Shown in pieces: positions 1-8,559 of a stretch of DNA of 64,000 bases (position 1 is the first letter of the stretch; each line of letters opens with the position of its first letter). The stretch lies in contig NZ_JACHBL010000001.1 in the NCBI RefSeq assembly GCF_014200305.1, positions 2,294,001 to 2,358,000 of the forward strand, in the 5' to 3' direction. This DNA comes from Neomicrococcus lactis. GTDB taxonomy: Bacteria > Actinomycetota > Actinomycetes > Actinomycetales > Micrococcaceae. The notes beneath the pieces were generated by a model that saw nothing but the letters and a program-made list of their open reading frames with translations, did not search any database and had not been told where the DNA came from. A program made the translations under genes and the position numbers.

Positions 1-1
1 C

Positions 2-313
2 GACGCTCTGCTGTCGCCCGTCGCCACCCGGGCGTTGATCACCCGTTATGTCGCTGAAGTTCCGCGAAACTCCTCCGCAGGTACACCGCATTTTCCCGAG
101 CTAGAGCAGCTGACGGTTCGTGAACAAGAAGTGTTGGTGCTCGTGGCGAGGGGATTCTCCAACACGGACATTGCAGAGCATCTGCAGATCTCGCCGTACA
201 CCTCGAAGACGCACGTCAATCGCATCATGGATAAGGTGCAGGCGCATGATCGCGCTCAGTTGGTGGTCCTGGCGTATGAGTCAGGTCTCCTGACGCCGGG
301 CCAGCAGAACTAG
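2..313 (+). CDS. LuxR/NarL-type response regulator, C-terminal part (5' truncated by window edge)
   Basis: Only the end of the protein is in the window. The frame is open from base 2 and reads DALLSPVATRALITRYV, the usual end of a NarL-type receiver/linker. A LuxR-type helix-turn-helix follows (LTVREQEVLVLVARGFSNTD, then AEHLQISPYTSKTHVNRIMD). The C-terminal QLVVLAYESGLL is typical of actinobacterial two-component regulators. The receiver domain with the phospho-acceptor Asp must lie upstream. It is probably a DNA-binding partner of a histidine kinase outside the window; the target is unknown. Confidence 0.88.
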   Translation, partial: DALLSPVATRALITRYVAEVPRNSSAGTPHFPELEQLTVREQEVLVLVARGFSNTDIAEHLQISPYTSKTHVNRIMDKVQAHDRAQLVVLAYESGLLTPGQQN

Positions 314-346
314 CCCGGCGGATTTCAGGAATTGGTGCTTTAGTCG

Positions 347-979
347 CTAGGCCGCCGCGTGGCGGGCGCTCGTGGAGAGCTCCTTGGTGAACTCGTCGAC
401 GTGGCGTTCGATCAGATCGACGATCTCCCGAACTTCCTCGACAGACTTTTCTGCAAGGAGCGGGATGTCCCACTCGATGTAGGTGGTGTCTGGCCGCTGC
501 TCGATCTGGTCCAAGCAACCCATGGCGACTACGTATTCGGCGGCGTCATGGACGTCAGTGTCGAGGGGCTTGGGGAACATGCCGCTCAAGTCGATGCCGC
601 GCTCCTGAAGGACTTCCACGGCACGGTGATGCAAGTGGCCGCCCGGGTTGACGCCGCCGGAGCGCGTCCCGACAGCGCCTTCTGTCCGGCGTCCCATGAG
701 GGCGGCTGCAATTTGCGAGCGTCCGGTGTTGGACGGGCACACGAACAATACACGCGGCTTGTCGCCCTGGATGAGTCCATGCGAAATAGCCAGTGCGTGG
801 AGGCGCTGATCCGCGAAGTGCTCCGTGGTGGTGAAAAGGTGAGTCTTGACTTTACTTTGGGCGTCGAGCGTCGCGAACGAGTAGTTGACGACATCGGCAA
901 TTTTCTCGGGGCTGAAGAGCTTTCCGTACTTCTCGGTCAGGTGTTCAGCAATGCGTGGCAGCATGCGTCGTGTTTCCAT
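347..979 (-). CDS. arsC: Arsenate reductase / low-molecular-weight phosphatase family protein
   Basis: About 210 residues. An N-terminal all-helical domain (about residues 1-70) precedes a low-molecular-weight phosphatase-like domain. The CX5R P-loop is visible as VCPSNTGRSQ with Cys81 as nucleophile and Arg87. Known family members reduce arsenate to arsenite or dephosphorylate phosphotyrosine. The usual C-terminal Asp-Pro appears only as WDIPLL, so the exact reaction is uncertain. The ATG at 979 is preferred over the GTG at 985 because AAGGAG lies five bases before it. The promoter holds four 11-base PHO-box-like repeats (1003-1046), so phosphate control is likely; arsenate entering by phosphate uptake would explain this (inference). 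Confidence 0.75.
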   Translation of the reverse strand: METRRMLPRIAEHLTEKYGKLFSPEKIADVVNYSFATLDAQSKVKTHLFTTTEHFADQRLHALAISHGLIQGDKPRVLFVCPSNTGRSQIAAALMGRRTEGAVGTRSGGVNPGGHLHHRAVEVLQERGIDLSGMFPKPLDTDVHDAAEYVVAMGCLDQIEQRPDTTYIEWDIPLLAEKSVEEVREIVDLIERHVDEFTKELSTSARHAAA

Positions 980-1002
980 GGCCACTCCTTTTGAGTCGAG
1001 TC

Positions 1003-1046
1003 CCTATTTGAACCTCAGTTGAACAGAAGCTGAACTTTAGGTTAAC
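1003..1046 (-). promoter_or_regulatory. PHO-box-like array: four 11-base direct repeats
   Basis: Read on the minus strand the region contains GTTAA, GTTCA, GTTCA and GTTCA, each exactly 11 bases after the last, ending 24 bases before the ATG of the ArsC-like gene. Actinobacterial PhoP boxes are 11-base direct repeat units with a GTTCA core (established). That this array binds PhoP is inferred. Confidence 0.6.
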
Positions 1047-1129
1047 AAGCATAATGACGCCGCTGTGATTTGTAACTAGTTCAGAGTGATTTTTTAGGCC
1101 ATCGCAGGGGTTCCAGTACTTTGGGAAGT

Positions 1130-2368
1130 ATGCCCCCTAGATATGAAGAGAAGGCACCCAAGCCGAGCGGCGGCGTCGTACTCCTTTCTGAAAATGACGG
1201 AAACGTAGCGCGCCAAACGCAAGCCCAAAAGCTCAATACCCTGAACCACAAGTACTTGGTGCGCGTGGAATCCCGCGCCACCTGGTCCGGAATTGTGGCC
1301 GCGGTGCTGGCGGGCGGCTTCGCTTTTCTCGCGTTCCAGGGGTACCGACCGCCGCTGTCTGGAGACAATTCGGTGGCCGTGTATGCGGCAATTCTGTCTG
1401 CGATTGCCTCGGCGCTCGCGTTCTTCATGGGGTTTCTCTTCGCAACGCAGCAAGCGCTGAAGTGGCTCTCGGAACGACCATTGCCGCGCCGGATTCTCGA
1501 CGCTCTGGCGCTCATGGCCATGCACGGATCCATCGCGATGATGGGATCCTTGGCACTGTTTCGGATGTTCCAAGCGTCTTTCGTGGGCCTGACTGTTGAT
1601 GCCATCGCGGGATCGGCCATGGTGGCTGGCGCTGCGGCTATGGCTGCGTACTTGTCCTACTCTTCGGGCGCCAAGATCAGCACGGCAAGCCTGTCAGTGC
1701 TGTTGGCTTCTTATATCGCCGCGGGCGTTGTGGTGAGCATGCTGTACGCCGAAAATCCCTTCTGGTGGCACTCGATGTTCAGTGAACTGGGCACGGGGCA
1801 GGCAGGCGCCACCAGCTATTGGACGTTCAACACCACGCTGGTGACTTCAGGAATTCTGCTCGCGCTGCTCGCCGACTTCATCACGCGTGAACTCAAGGAC
1901 TGGAGCGAAGTGAAATGGCTGGCCAAGCGAGAGCTGATTGATTTTTCGCCGGCTCTGCCCGTGCGGTTCTTGAGGCGAATGGAGACGCGGTTTGTGCGGC
2001 CGCGCGTCTCGATTGTGCGCGGATGCCTCATTGGAATCGGCGTGTGCTTGGTGGGGATCGGACTGGCTCCCGTGCACACCATGACTGACCTGCACACAGC
2101 GTTTGTATGGGTGGCCGCGTTCTTGATTGTTTTCATGATGCTCGGGGTGCCGGTGTGGATGCCGTATTTCCCGGGAGTGTTCTACATCATGAGTTTTGGT
2201 GCGGTGCTGGTCTTGGTGGGCGCTTCATACCTGTGGTTTGGGCTGGGGTACTACAACCTCACGGCCCTTGAACTGGTGGCGGCAGGCGTGTTGTTTGGAT
2301 GGTTGGTGGTCTTGATCCGCAACATTGACGCCGTGATGAGCGAGCCTGAATCAGAGCACACGGCGTAG
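1130..2368 (+). CDS. DUF998-like multi-spanning membrane protein
   Basis: About 412 residues with roughly ten hydrophobic segments. The WWHSMFSELGTG stretch near the middle, followed by FNTTLVTSGILLALLAD, resembles the DUF998 membrane family signature. Function is unknown. The start is uncertain: TTG 1121 or ATG 1130 are possible and neither has a convincing ribosome site. The first ~30 residues are hydrophilic and carry one copy of the dispersed motif (1165-1181) read as SGGVV, so the true start may lie further in. It is followed at about 100 bases by an MFS gene on the same strand. Confidence 0.6.
   Translation: MPPRYEEKAPKPSGGVVLLSENDGNVARQTQAQKLNTLNHKYLVRVESRATWSGIVAAVLAGGFAFLAFQGYRPPLSGDNSVAVYAAILSAIASALAFFMGFLFATQQALKWLSERPLPRRILDALALMAMHGSIAMMGSLALFRMFQASFVGLTVDAIAGSAMVAGAAAMAAYLSYSSGAKISTASLSVLLASYIAAGVVVSMLYAENPFWWHSMFSELGTGQAGATSYWTFNTTLVTSGILLALLADFITRELKDWSEVKWLAKRELIDFSPALPVRFLRRMETRFVRPRVSIVRGCLIGIGVCLVGIGLAPVHTMTDLHTAFVWVAAFLIVFMMLGVPVWMPYFPGVFYIMSFGAVLVLVGASYLWFGLGYYNLTALELVAAGVLFGWLVVLIRNIDAVMSEPESEHTA
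1165..1181 (+). repeat. Dispersed GGCGTCGTAC motif, copy 1
   Basis: GAGCGGCGGCGTCGTAC, followed by an A/T-richer CTCCTTTCTGAAAAT. It lies in the N-terminal codons of the DUF998-like gene and reads SGGVV. Confidence 0.7.
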
Positions 2369-2464
2369 GTCTTTCGTGGGATTGAGATGTCACAATCCGT
2401 AGCCCGCGACGGCGGCGAGTGACCAGGATGTGAGTTGCAACCGAAGTTGTGACATGGTGCAAAG

Positions 2465-3691
2465 GTGACCAATCTATTCGTGAAGCAACCTCTCGCCGGG
2501 CGCATCGCTGCGCTTGTTGGCATCTTCATGCTTGCGCTGGCGCTTCGAGCCGCCGCTCTGGTGGTGGCGCCACTGCTTCCCGAAGCCGGCCCTGCTCTCG
2601 GTTTCAATTCGGCATCCACGGGTCTCTTGGCGATGCTCGCGCCCGGAACCTTCGCGGTGTTTGGGTTCTTCGCTCCGGCGCTCATTAAACGGTTGGGGCT
2701 GGAACGCGCTCTGGCTGTCTCCATCACGCTGGCTGTAGTGGGTCAGGTGCTGCGCGTCTTCATGCCAAACGTGTGGTCTTTCTTGGCGCTGTCCATTGTG
2801 GCGCTCGCAGGATACGGAATCGGCAACGTGGTGCTTCCGCCTCTCATCAAGAAGTACTACCCGGACCGATTGGCACTGGTCACGGCAATCTACGTAACGC
2901 TCATATCTATTGGTACCGCCGTCAGCCCTTTGTTTGCCGTACCCATTGCCCAAGCCACTAACTGGCAGTTCTCCATGGCTATTTGGGCACTCTTGAGTCT
3001 GGTGGTTGCCGTACCGTGGGCCATTCAGTTGGTTCAGGATCGTCGCGTTGAAAGACTCACCGGCAAGAAGCGACCGGACGATCCCTTCGCAACCTCAGCC
3101 ACCCCCGCAAAGATCAATCCGTTCCGCTCGCCCGTTGCGTGGGGACTGGCCATCTTTTTGGCTGGAAACTCGGCCCAAACGTACGTGTACTTCACGTGGA
3201 TCCCGTTGTATCTCGTGGAGCACGGCTTCACGCCGGGGGAGGCTGGCACTGCGCTCGCGTACTTCGCGATCCTCGCACTGCCGGTCAGCTTGCTGGTGCC
3301 ATTGTGGTTGCCGAAACTCAAAAAGCCCTTCAACGCCATCTTGCTCTTCACGGTTCTCTGGATTGTGGGTCACGCCGGAATGTACTTCTCGCCTGAGAAT
3401 GGCACGTGGTTGTGGATCACGTTCTCCGGTTTGGGCCAGGCGACCTTCGCTACTGCGCTTCTCATGATCAATTTGCGCTCGCGGACAACCCGAGGCGCGA
3501 GTGTTTTGGGTGGCTTTAGTCAGGGACTCGGTTACGCGGGAGCCTGTGCGGCGCCCTTCCTGTTCGGCATCATTCACGACGCCACCGGCGGCTGGGGCGC
3601 TTCCTTCGCGACCCTCGGCGTGTGCGTGGTGGTCATGCTCGTCGGAGCCACGATGATCAGCCCCAAGCGCTACATTGAGGATGTCTCATAG
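2465..3691 (+). CDS. MFS transporter, CynX/NimT (cyanate/nitroimidazole) type
   Basis: 408 residues, twelve predicted membrane segments in two halves separated by a basic loop (VQDRRVERLTGKKRPDD). The spacing, the KRLGLERALAVSI loop after the second helix and the overall length fit the CynX/NimT branch of the major facilitator superfamily. The substrate cannot be told from sequence. GTG start at 2465 with AAAGG just before it. Stands as a single gene after the DUF998-like protein. Confidence 0.75.
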   Translation: MTNLFVKQPLAGRIAALVGIFMLALALRAAALVVAPLLPEAGPALGFNSASTGLLAMLAPGTFAVFGFFAPALIKRLGLERALAVSITLAVVGQVLRVFMPNVWSFLALSIVALAGYGIGNVVLPPLIKKYYPDRLALVTAIYVTLISIGTAVSPLFAVPIAQATNWQFSMAIWALLSLVVAVPWAIQLVQDRRVERLTGKKRPDDPFATSATPAKINPFRSPVAWGLAIFLAGNSAQTYVYFTWIPLYLVEHGFTPGEAGTALAYFAILALPVSLLVPLWLPKLKKPFNAILLFTVLWIVGHAGMYFSPENGTWLWITFSGLGQATFATALLMINLRSRTTRGASVLGGFSQGLGYAGACAAPFLFGIIHDATGGWGASFATLGVCVVVMLVGATMISPKRYIEDVS

Positions 3692-3893
3692 GTGCATTCA
3701 AAGGCACTTCCGTCAATAGACTTTCGTCGGGATCTAGCGGTCCTTCTTTAATACGTTCGGGTCCACTGATTTAGATGTTCGAATACAATTGAGTCGAATT
3801 TCGCATGGATTCATTTACTCATCGCAAGAGTGTAAATAGGCTGGCCGTGATCAGCAATTGTTGATCAAGACAGACACTTTGTTGAGTGGAAAA
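3692..3893. other. Intergenic region with near-palindrome
   Basis: No gene seen. At 3848-3867 there is TGATCAGCAATTGTTGATCA, an almost perfect 20-base palindrome (one mismatched pair) ending 26 bases before the ATG at 3894. It is a candidate operator for the secreted protein gene downstream. Confidence 0.45.
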
Positions 3894-4390
3894 ATGAAAA
3901 GACATTCGTAAAAGCCGCGGTTTCCGCGTCTCTTGTTGGTGCTCTGGCCTTCACTGGAGCCAGTAGCGCACAGGCGTCCGTCGGGGTCCCAGCTACTGCA
4001 ACCGTCGCAATCCAGGCGAGCACTTCGACTCCTATCGCGGCAACTAGCTCGCTCTCGACAGCGTCAACGCTTGCTCTTGGTGGCGCAAGCTCGTCCAGCG
4101 GCAATTTGGTGACTCTTCCACCGGCGGATAAGTCCGGTCAGGCTTCCATCCAAGCTCTACCAGTGTTGGCTATTCGAGTTGCGGTCCGCGCAGCACTTGA
4201 GGCAATCAAGCGAATTTCTTATGCCACTTACACGCGCGTCATCGGAGCCGTGAAGGTTGGAAAGACTCACTTCGTGAACTACCTCAACAACACCCTGAAG
4301 CCATGGCTCAAGGCTCGCGGGATCGCCATTCTTGATGGCGTTTCAGGAGCGGTGGTGTTCGAAGTTATCCGGTGGATCATCGGCTTCTAA
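3894..4390 (+). CDS. Secreted cationic small protein; N-terminus out of frame by one base
   Basis: From 3905 the frame reads FVKAAVSASLVGALAFTGAS then SAQA, a clear Sec signal peptide with AxA cleavage. An Ala/Ser/Thr-rich spacer follows, and then a basic amphipathic region (KRISYATYTRVIGAV...) ending in the hydrophobic FEVIRWIIGF. The frame has no start codon. The ATG at 3894 is followed by AAAAGACATTC and runs into TAA after four codons. One extra A would give MKKTFVKAAVSAS, a textbook start. So this is either a frameshift mutation or a homopolymer sequencing error. I do not recognise the family. The cationic, hydrophobic mature region is compatible with an antimicrobial or membrane-active peptide (inference). 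The in-frame GTG at 4106 would lack the signal peptide. Confidence 0.55.
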
Positions 4391-4410
4391 GTCAGCAGAC
4401 GATATTTGGA

Positions 4411-4453
4411 AGAGGCTGGGGCGTTGCTCATGACGAGCGACGCCCCAGCCTCT
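4411..4453. terminator. Bidirectional terminator hairpin
   Basis: AGAGGCTGGGGCGTTGCTC pairs with GAGCGACGCCCCAGCCTCT over 19 positions (one G-U) around a five-base loop. It lies between the convergent secreted-protein and HAAS genes. Confidence 0.8.
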
Positions 4454-4549
4454 CTCCTTGGCAATGAGTTCCTATAAACAACGAGCGAAAACATGAGGCT
4501 CAGTGAATGCAGTCTGAGGTTCGTAGTGCATGCGCGAGTCACCAGCGAT

Positions 4550-4909
4550 CTAGCGCTTTCCTGTTTGGGTGTAGCGGACGAATTCGATGAGAATGCCCGC
4601 AGCCAAAAGTCCCAAGACAATGAGAGGTTTCCACCAGCCATATTGTTCGATTGGCATCGCGAAGAGCGCAATCACCGCCAGCACCATGGCAGTGAGCATG
4701 AACGGAAGACGTGGCTTACCTCGATTCTCCGGCATGAGTTGCGCTGCGTAGGTACCAGGTTCGCCAAATTCCCTCACCAGTGCCTCATATTCTTCAAGAC
4801 TTTGATTCTCTGCCGGCCACCCAATGCTCTCCATGGCAGATGCCACTAAGTCCTCACTTGCTCCGCGAGCGCGAAGGGCGGCTTTTAAGCTGGTCTGGTA
4901 GCTGATCAT
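4550..4909 (-). CDS. HAAS-type small membrane protein, partner of PadR
   Basis: About 119 residues: an N-terminal helical part with the pattern LREFGEPGTYAAQL typical of HAAS/DUF1700-like domains, then two membrane helices (LPFMLTAMVLAVIALFAM and PLIVLGLLAAGILIEF). Such genes are usually cotranscribed with a PadR regulator, as here (45 bases downstream of it). ATG 4909 is chosen over the TTG at 4942 because AGGGA lies six bases before it. The role is probably in PadR-linked membrane stress regulation (inference). Confidence 0.65.
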   Translation of the reverse strand: MISYQTSLKAALRARGASEDLVASAMESIGWPAENQSLEEYEALVREFGEPGTYAAQLMPENRGKPRLPFMLTAMVLAVIALFAMPIEQYGWWKPLIVLGLLAAGILIEFVRYTQTGKR

Positions 4910-4954
4910 GAGTGAATCCCTAAAAGTCGAGAGCGAATTCAAAGACGTGAAGGC

Positions 4955-5290
4955 CTAGGCCGCCGTGGAAGTCAGCATCTTCAGACTTAATGAGATGTCT
5001 TTCCAAGCTTGCTCAGCGAGCTCAACTTGACTTCGTCCTTCATCCGTTAGCATGAGGATTTTGCGCGCCGGACCTGTGTTTGAGGTATCCCACGAATGAC
5101 GTAGTAGGCCTTCGTCTTCCATCCGCGCCAGCACTGGGTACAGCGTGCCACCTTTGATATTTCCGAATCCCTTTTCCTTCAGGTGAGTCAGAAGCTGATA
5201 ACCATGCGCATCCCGAAAAGACAGTGCTGCCAATACCGCGTAACGCAGTGCGGCTCGGGCAAACTCTTCCCGCCATTGCCAAATGTCCAT
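4955..5290 (-). CDS. PadR family transcriptional regulator
   Basis: 111 residues, one winged-helix domain: LRYAVLAALSFRDAHGYQL, then the conserved GGTLYPVLARMEDEGLL and LTDEGRSQVE. This is the classic PadR-like fold, with a C-terminal dimerisation helix. It precedes the HAAS-type membrane protein in the same direction and diverges from rlmN. PadR proteins usually repress their own operon. The sequence upstream has an AGTTTGGGAAACT inverted repeat (around 5330-5342) that could be its site. Confidence 0.88.
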   Translation of the reverse strand: MDIWQWREEFARAALRYAVLAALSFRDAHGYQLLTHLKEKGFGNIKGGTLYPVLARMEDEGLLRHSWDTSNTGPARKILMLTDEGRSQVELAEQAWKDISLSLKMLTSTAA

Positions 5291-5438
5291 GCTTGTACGC
5301 TAAGTGATGCTATTCGAGATTGAAACTTAGTTTGGGAAACTATCTACTTTAGGGTGACGATTTATAGACGAAAGTATTAAGAGTGGGTGCGTTGTGCAGA
5401 GTTGAGAGGCTCGATGCGCCTTGCACAAGCGTGGGACA

Positions 5439-6794
5439 ATGGAGCGGATGACTCCCAAAAATTCCTCCCCAGAGCCAGAACACCACCGTTCCGGAACCTC
5501 CAAAGCGCATGCGCGCCGCCCGGATGCACCGAGCGCCGGCCCATTGCGCGGGGTGAGGGGAGCGGACGGGACGCGGCCCGCTCAATTGAGTGGCGGCGTC
5601 GTACGGGAAAATAACCGCAATCAAGTGCGGCCCGCGACTGAGGGCTGGGACCAGCAGACTACCCCCGAGGGGCGTCCGCTTCTACAGTTCAAGTCGCCGC
5701 GTGTTTCGCAGCCACCAGCACACTTGGCGGACCTCACTCTCGAGGAGCGTCAGGCGAAACTCAAGGAACTGGGCCTCCCAGCATTCCGCGCGAAGCAGCT
5801 TTCCGTGCACTATTTCCAGCACTACACCACTGACCCCGAGCTCATGACGGACCTTCCGGCGACTGGTCGTGAGGAACTGGTTTCGGCGATGTTCCCGAAG
5901 CTGCTCACCGAGGTCAAGCGCCTCGTCACGGACAACGGTGACACTATCAAATTCTTGTGGCGCCTCTTCGACGGCTCCCTCGTGGAATCCGTCCTCATGC
6001 GCTACCCCGGCCGCATCACCTTGTGCGTGTCCAGCCAGTGCGGTTGCGGCATGAACTGCCCATTCTGCGCCACCGGCCAGGCCGGCCTGACCCGCAACAT
6101 GTCCGCCGCTGAAATCCTTGACCAGATTGTGCAGGCCAACCGGGTGATTGCCGAAGGTGGCTTAGGCGGGTTACGCCGCGACGGTGGGCACGATGCCGAA
6201 CGAGTCACGAACATCGTGTTCATGGGCATGGGTGAGCCGCTGGCCAACTACAAGCGCGTCATGAACGCCGTGCACCGTATGGTGGCTCCCGCCCCCGAAG
6301 GCCTGGGGATGAGCGCGCGCAACATCACGGTCTCCACCGTGGGCCTTGTCCCGGCGATCAACAAGCTGGCAGACGAGAACATTCCGGTCACTTTTGCGTT
6401 GTCCCTGCACGCACCTGATGACGAGTTGCGCGACGACCTAATCCCCGTGAACTCGCGTTGGAAGGTCGACGAGGCGATCGACGCCGCGTACGGCTACTAC
6501 AAGAAGACCGGCCGCCGCGTCTCCATCGAGTACGCACTCATCAAGGATATGAACGACCACGCGTGGCGTGCCGCGTTGCTCGCGAAGAAGCTCAACTCGC
6601 GCGGACGCGGTTGGGTGCACGTGAACCCGATCCCGTTGAACCCAACCCCCGGATCCATCTGGACCGCTTCTGACCCAGACGTGACGCGGACCTTCATTCA
6701 GACTCTGGAAGACGCCGGAGTTCCTACAACGCTGCGCGATACGCGCGGCAAGGAAATCGACGGCGCTTGCGGTCAGTTGGCGGCTGCCGAGTAG
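5439..6794 (+). CDS. rlmN: 23S rRNA (adenine2503-C2)/tRNA (adenine37-C2) methyltransferase RlmN
   Basis: Radical-SAM methyltransferase. The CX3CX2C cluster is visible as [10 protein letters not shown] (about residues 203-210). The C-terminal [14 protein letters not shown] carries the methyl-carrier Cys. [10 protein letters not shown] and [18 protein letters not shown] are also typical of RlmN. The ~95 residues before the conserved region (starting around [13 protein letters not shown]) are low-complexity and contain an in-frame dispersed motif (5588-5604, read SGGVV). The true start could be ATG 5439 or later. A degenerate copy of its last ~49 codons lies at 7383-7529. Confidence 0.93.
   Translation: MERMTPKNSSPEPEHHRSGTSKAHARRPDAPSAGPLRGVRGADGTRPAQLSGGVVRENNRNQVRPATEGWDQQTTPEGRPLLQFKSPRVSQPPAHLADLTLEERQAKLKELGLPAFRAKQLSVHYFQHYTTDPELMTDLPATGREELVSAMFPKLLTEVKRLVTDNGDTIKFLWRLFDGSLVESVLMRYPGRITLCVSSQCGCGMNCPFCATGQAGLTRNMSAAEILDQIVQANRVIAEGGLGGLRRDGGHDAERVTNIVFMGMGEPLANYKRVMNAVHRMVAPAPEGLGMSARNITVSTVGLVPAINKLADENIPVTFALSLHAPDDELRDDLIPVNSRWKVDEAIDAAYGYYKKTGRRVSIEYALIKDMNDHAWRAALLAKKLNSRGRGWVHVNPIPLNPTPGSIWTASDPDVTRTFIQTLEDAGVPTTLRDTRGKEIDGACGQLAAAE
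5588..5604 (+). repeat. Dispersed GGCGTCGTAC motif, copy 2
   Basis: GAGTGGCGGCGTCGTAC followed by GGGAAAATAACCGC. Lies in frame in the non-conserved N-terminal extension of RlmN, again read SGGVV. Confidence 0.7.
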
Positions 6795-7039
6795 TTATTT
6801 TTTGATGACGACGCCGGGGCTTGCGTTAGTGCCTCGGCTTCCGGTGGTGCGGGCGGCCGGGGCTATCAAAGCTAGGTCGCGGAGAACCCGCCGAGCACGA
6901 TAGCCAAAAGTTTTGAAAGGTCGATACTTTTGGCTCTGTTGCGCCCAAGAGTTGGGCAGTAACTTAATTGGCGTCTGCACTATCGACGAACTGTTGAGTT
7001 CTCACTGGTCCACAGCTGAACCGACGCGGACCCTGTGAA

Positions 7040-7372
7040 GTGAATCCGGCGGACATGCAAAAGTACGCAAGAATGAAACTTCTCCCTAAGATGATGATGG
7101 CCGCGGTCAGTGGTGTCTTCACCGGAGCATGCCTGGTATTTCTAGTCATCGTCGGAGCACTCGGTTTAACCTATGCGACGACCAAAGCGGTCCATTTGCC
7201 GGGTCTCATCCAAGCTTGGTTCACAACCGAGAACGCGATGCCCGCCGTGAACTTCCAGCCGAACTTCGCTGGAATGCTGGTGTTGGTGGGTGTCGTTGCG
7301 GCCATGTTTTGTTTCTCGACGTGGCGTCAAGCTCGGGGCGGCTCGTCAAATGAACTTCCCGAGTGCGGGTGA
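7040..7372 (+). CDS. Small two-helix membrane protein of unknown function
   Basis: 110 residues with two hydrophobic stretches (GVFTGACLVFLVIVGALGLT and FAGMLVLVGVVAAMFCF). The start codon at 7040 lacks a strong ribosome site. It sits between rlmN and the remnant of rlmN's 3' end, so it may be cargo of whatever event duplicated that end. Its C-terminal residues run into the homologous remnant. No family recognised. Confidence 0.4.
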   Translation: MNPADMQKYARMKLLPKMMMAAVSGVFTGACLVFLVIVGALGLTYATTKAVHLPGLIQAWFTTENAMPAVNFQPNFAGMLVLVGVVAAMFCFSTWRQARGGSSNELPECG

Positions 7373-7382
7373 AGTCAGTCTG

Positions 7383-7529
7383 GGTTCTATTGGAAGGACG
7401 GCGGTGCCATCCGTGCCGCGGGCAGTCCTTCGGGCTATGGAAGACGCCGAAATTCCTATCACGCTGCGCGAGATACACGCGGGGCGGGAAAACGGCGGCG
7501 CTTGCGGACAACCCGCGGCGGCAGACTAA
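7383..7529 (+). pseudogene. Remnant copy of the rlmN 3' end
   Basis: The frame reads GSIGRTAV...VLRAMEDAEIPITLREIH...GGACGQPAAAD. RlmN ends GSIWTASD...[18 protein letters not shown]...[10 protein letters not shown]. The similarity also holds at base level (for example GGAAGACGCCG, TTCCTA, ACGCTGCGCGA, GGCGCTTGCGG in the same order) but with many substitutions. There is no RlmN catalytic region, so this is a decayed 3' fragment. Confidence 0.75.
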
Positions 7530-7542
7530 TGCAACACCCGAA

Positions 7543-8559
7543 TTACTGTTCGGCAGCGTACCGACGTGTAGTTTCGCGTAGTTGTTCGGCAAAGGCGTAG
7601 ATTTCGTCGACCGACTCGATCGGATGCCTAGTTTCAGTCTTGTCCGCGTCGAAAAGACCAATGTACTTTTGAGGTCGATTGAAGTGGAGACGAGCGATTG
7701 GGCGCCGGTTGTTGTCATCGAGAAGAATCGCAAAGTATGACTTGGCATCTCGATGGGCAACTCTGCTGGCTTTGACTTCGCCACACACAATCGCCTGAAC
7801 TACACGGAACCCATCGAGCTCCACAAGTGTGGTTATAACACCATCTTCGTTTGCGAGATCTTTGTCGACAGCTTCTTCGCTAGTGACAGTGCTCGCAAGA
7901 TCTGCATCGTTGTTTGAAACGTAGACGTGAGTCGTTCCCGTTTCACCAAGCGCTGCCTTGAGTCGATCGTTGATTCGCTCGCTAAGAAATTGGCCGCAAG
8001 CCTTAGTTACGAGTGGCGTGAATTGCTCTCGTACTTTTTGAGTGATGGGACCCTCGTAAACTTTTGCTGCAAGGAACTTAACCCACTCCTCTGTTGGTTC
8101 CGAGAACAGCGAAGCGATATTCCGCTTAAGGTGGCCTATGTAATTGAGTTCCTCAGCTGCGCTTACAACTGACTCGATATCGAATTTGTCTTTCGACAAT
8201 TTCTGTAGTTCTGGAATAAGAGTTTCGTCGATGTCCGACATATCGAGAATCAAAAATGGTTTTGAATCCATCCGGTTCGCCGCGTCCAAGTCAGTGTAAA
8301 ACTGATAGACCTCACCATTCGTCAGAACGGCGACACGTGCGTTTGTCACGGCAAAGTAGCGGTAGAGCTGTGAGGCATGTTCAATTCGGAGATCGCCAGC
8401 AGACTTCTTGCACTCAATCAGCATTTGAATTTCACCGTCGCGCACAATCGCGTAGTCAATCTTTGCGCCCTTCTTCACCCCTACGTCGGCGGTGTACTCG
8501 GGAACTACTTCAAGTGGATTGAAAACGTCGTATCCGAGGATGGTCGAAATGAACGGCAT
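7543..8559 (-). CDS. Type I restriction R N-terminal (HSDR_N)-like nuclease protein, COG4748 type
   Basis: The sequence GYDVFNPLEVVPEYTADVGV followed by KIDYAIVRDGEI and LIECKK shows a PD-(D/E)XK nuclease core. ASQLYRYFAVTNARVAVLTN and DLDAANRMDSKPFLILDMSD are also typical of the family. The annotated ATG (8559) cuts off the usual N-terminal helix. The same frame continues upstream to 8763 and reads FSERLNALAAKICQQKSIID then TEEATKNAFVMPF, which belongs to the family, but it has no ATG, GTG or TTG. So either a rare start codon is used or the 5' end is damaged. Its low GC and position beside the rlmN remnant suggest acquired DNA. Likely a defence or mobile-element nuclease (inference). Confidence 0.75.
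   Translation of the reverse strand: MPFISTILGYDVFNPLEVVPEYTADVGVKKGAKIDYAIVRDGEIQMLIECKKSAGDLRIEHASQLYRYFAVTNARVAVLTNGEVYQFYTDLDAANRMDSKPFLILDMSDIDETLIPELQKLSKDKFDIESVVSAAEELNYIGHLKRNIASLFSEPTEEWVKFLAAKVYEGPITQKVREQFTPLVTKACGQFLSERINDRLKAALGETGTTHVYVSNNDADLASTVTSEEAVDKDLANEDGVITTLVELDGFRVVQAIVCGEVKASRVAHRDAKSYFAILLDDNNRRPIARLHFNRPQKYIGLFDADKTETRHPIESVDEIYAFAEQLRETTRRYAAEQ

Noticed and set aside
6795-6980. 61-codon minus-strand frame after rlmN that ends like a transposase tail
   Set aside because: The tail (FGYRARRVLRDLALIA) faintly recalls some transposase C-termini, but no further IS part, inverted repeat or target duplication is visible.
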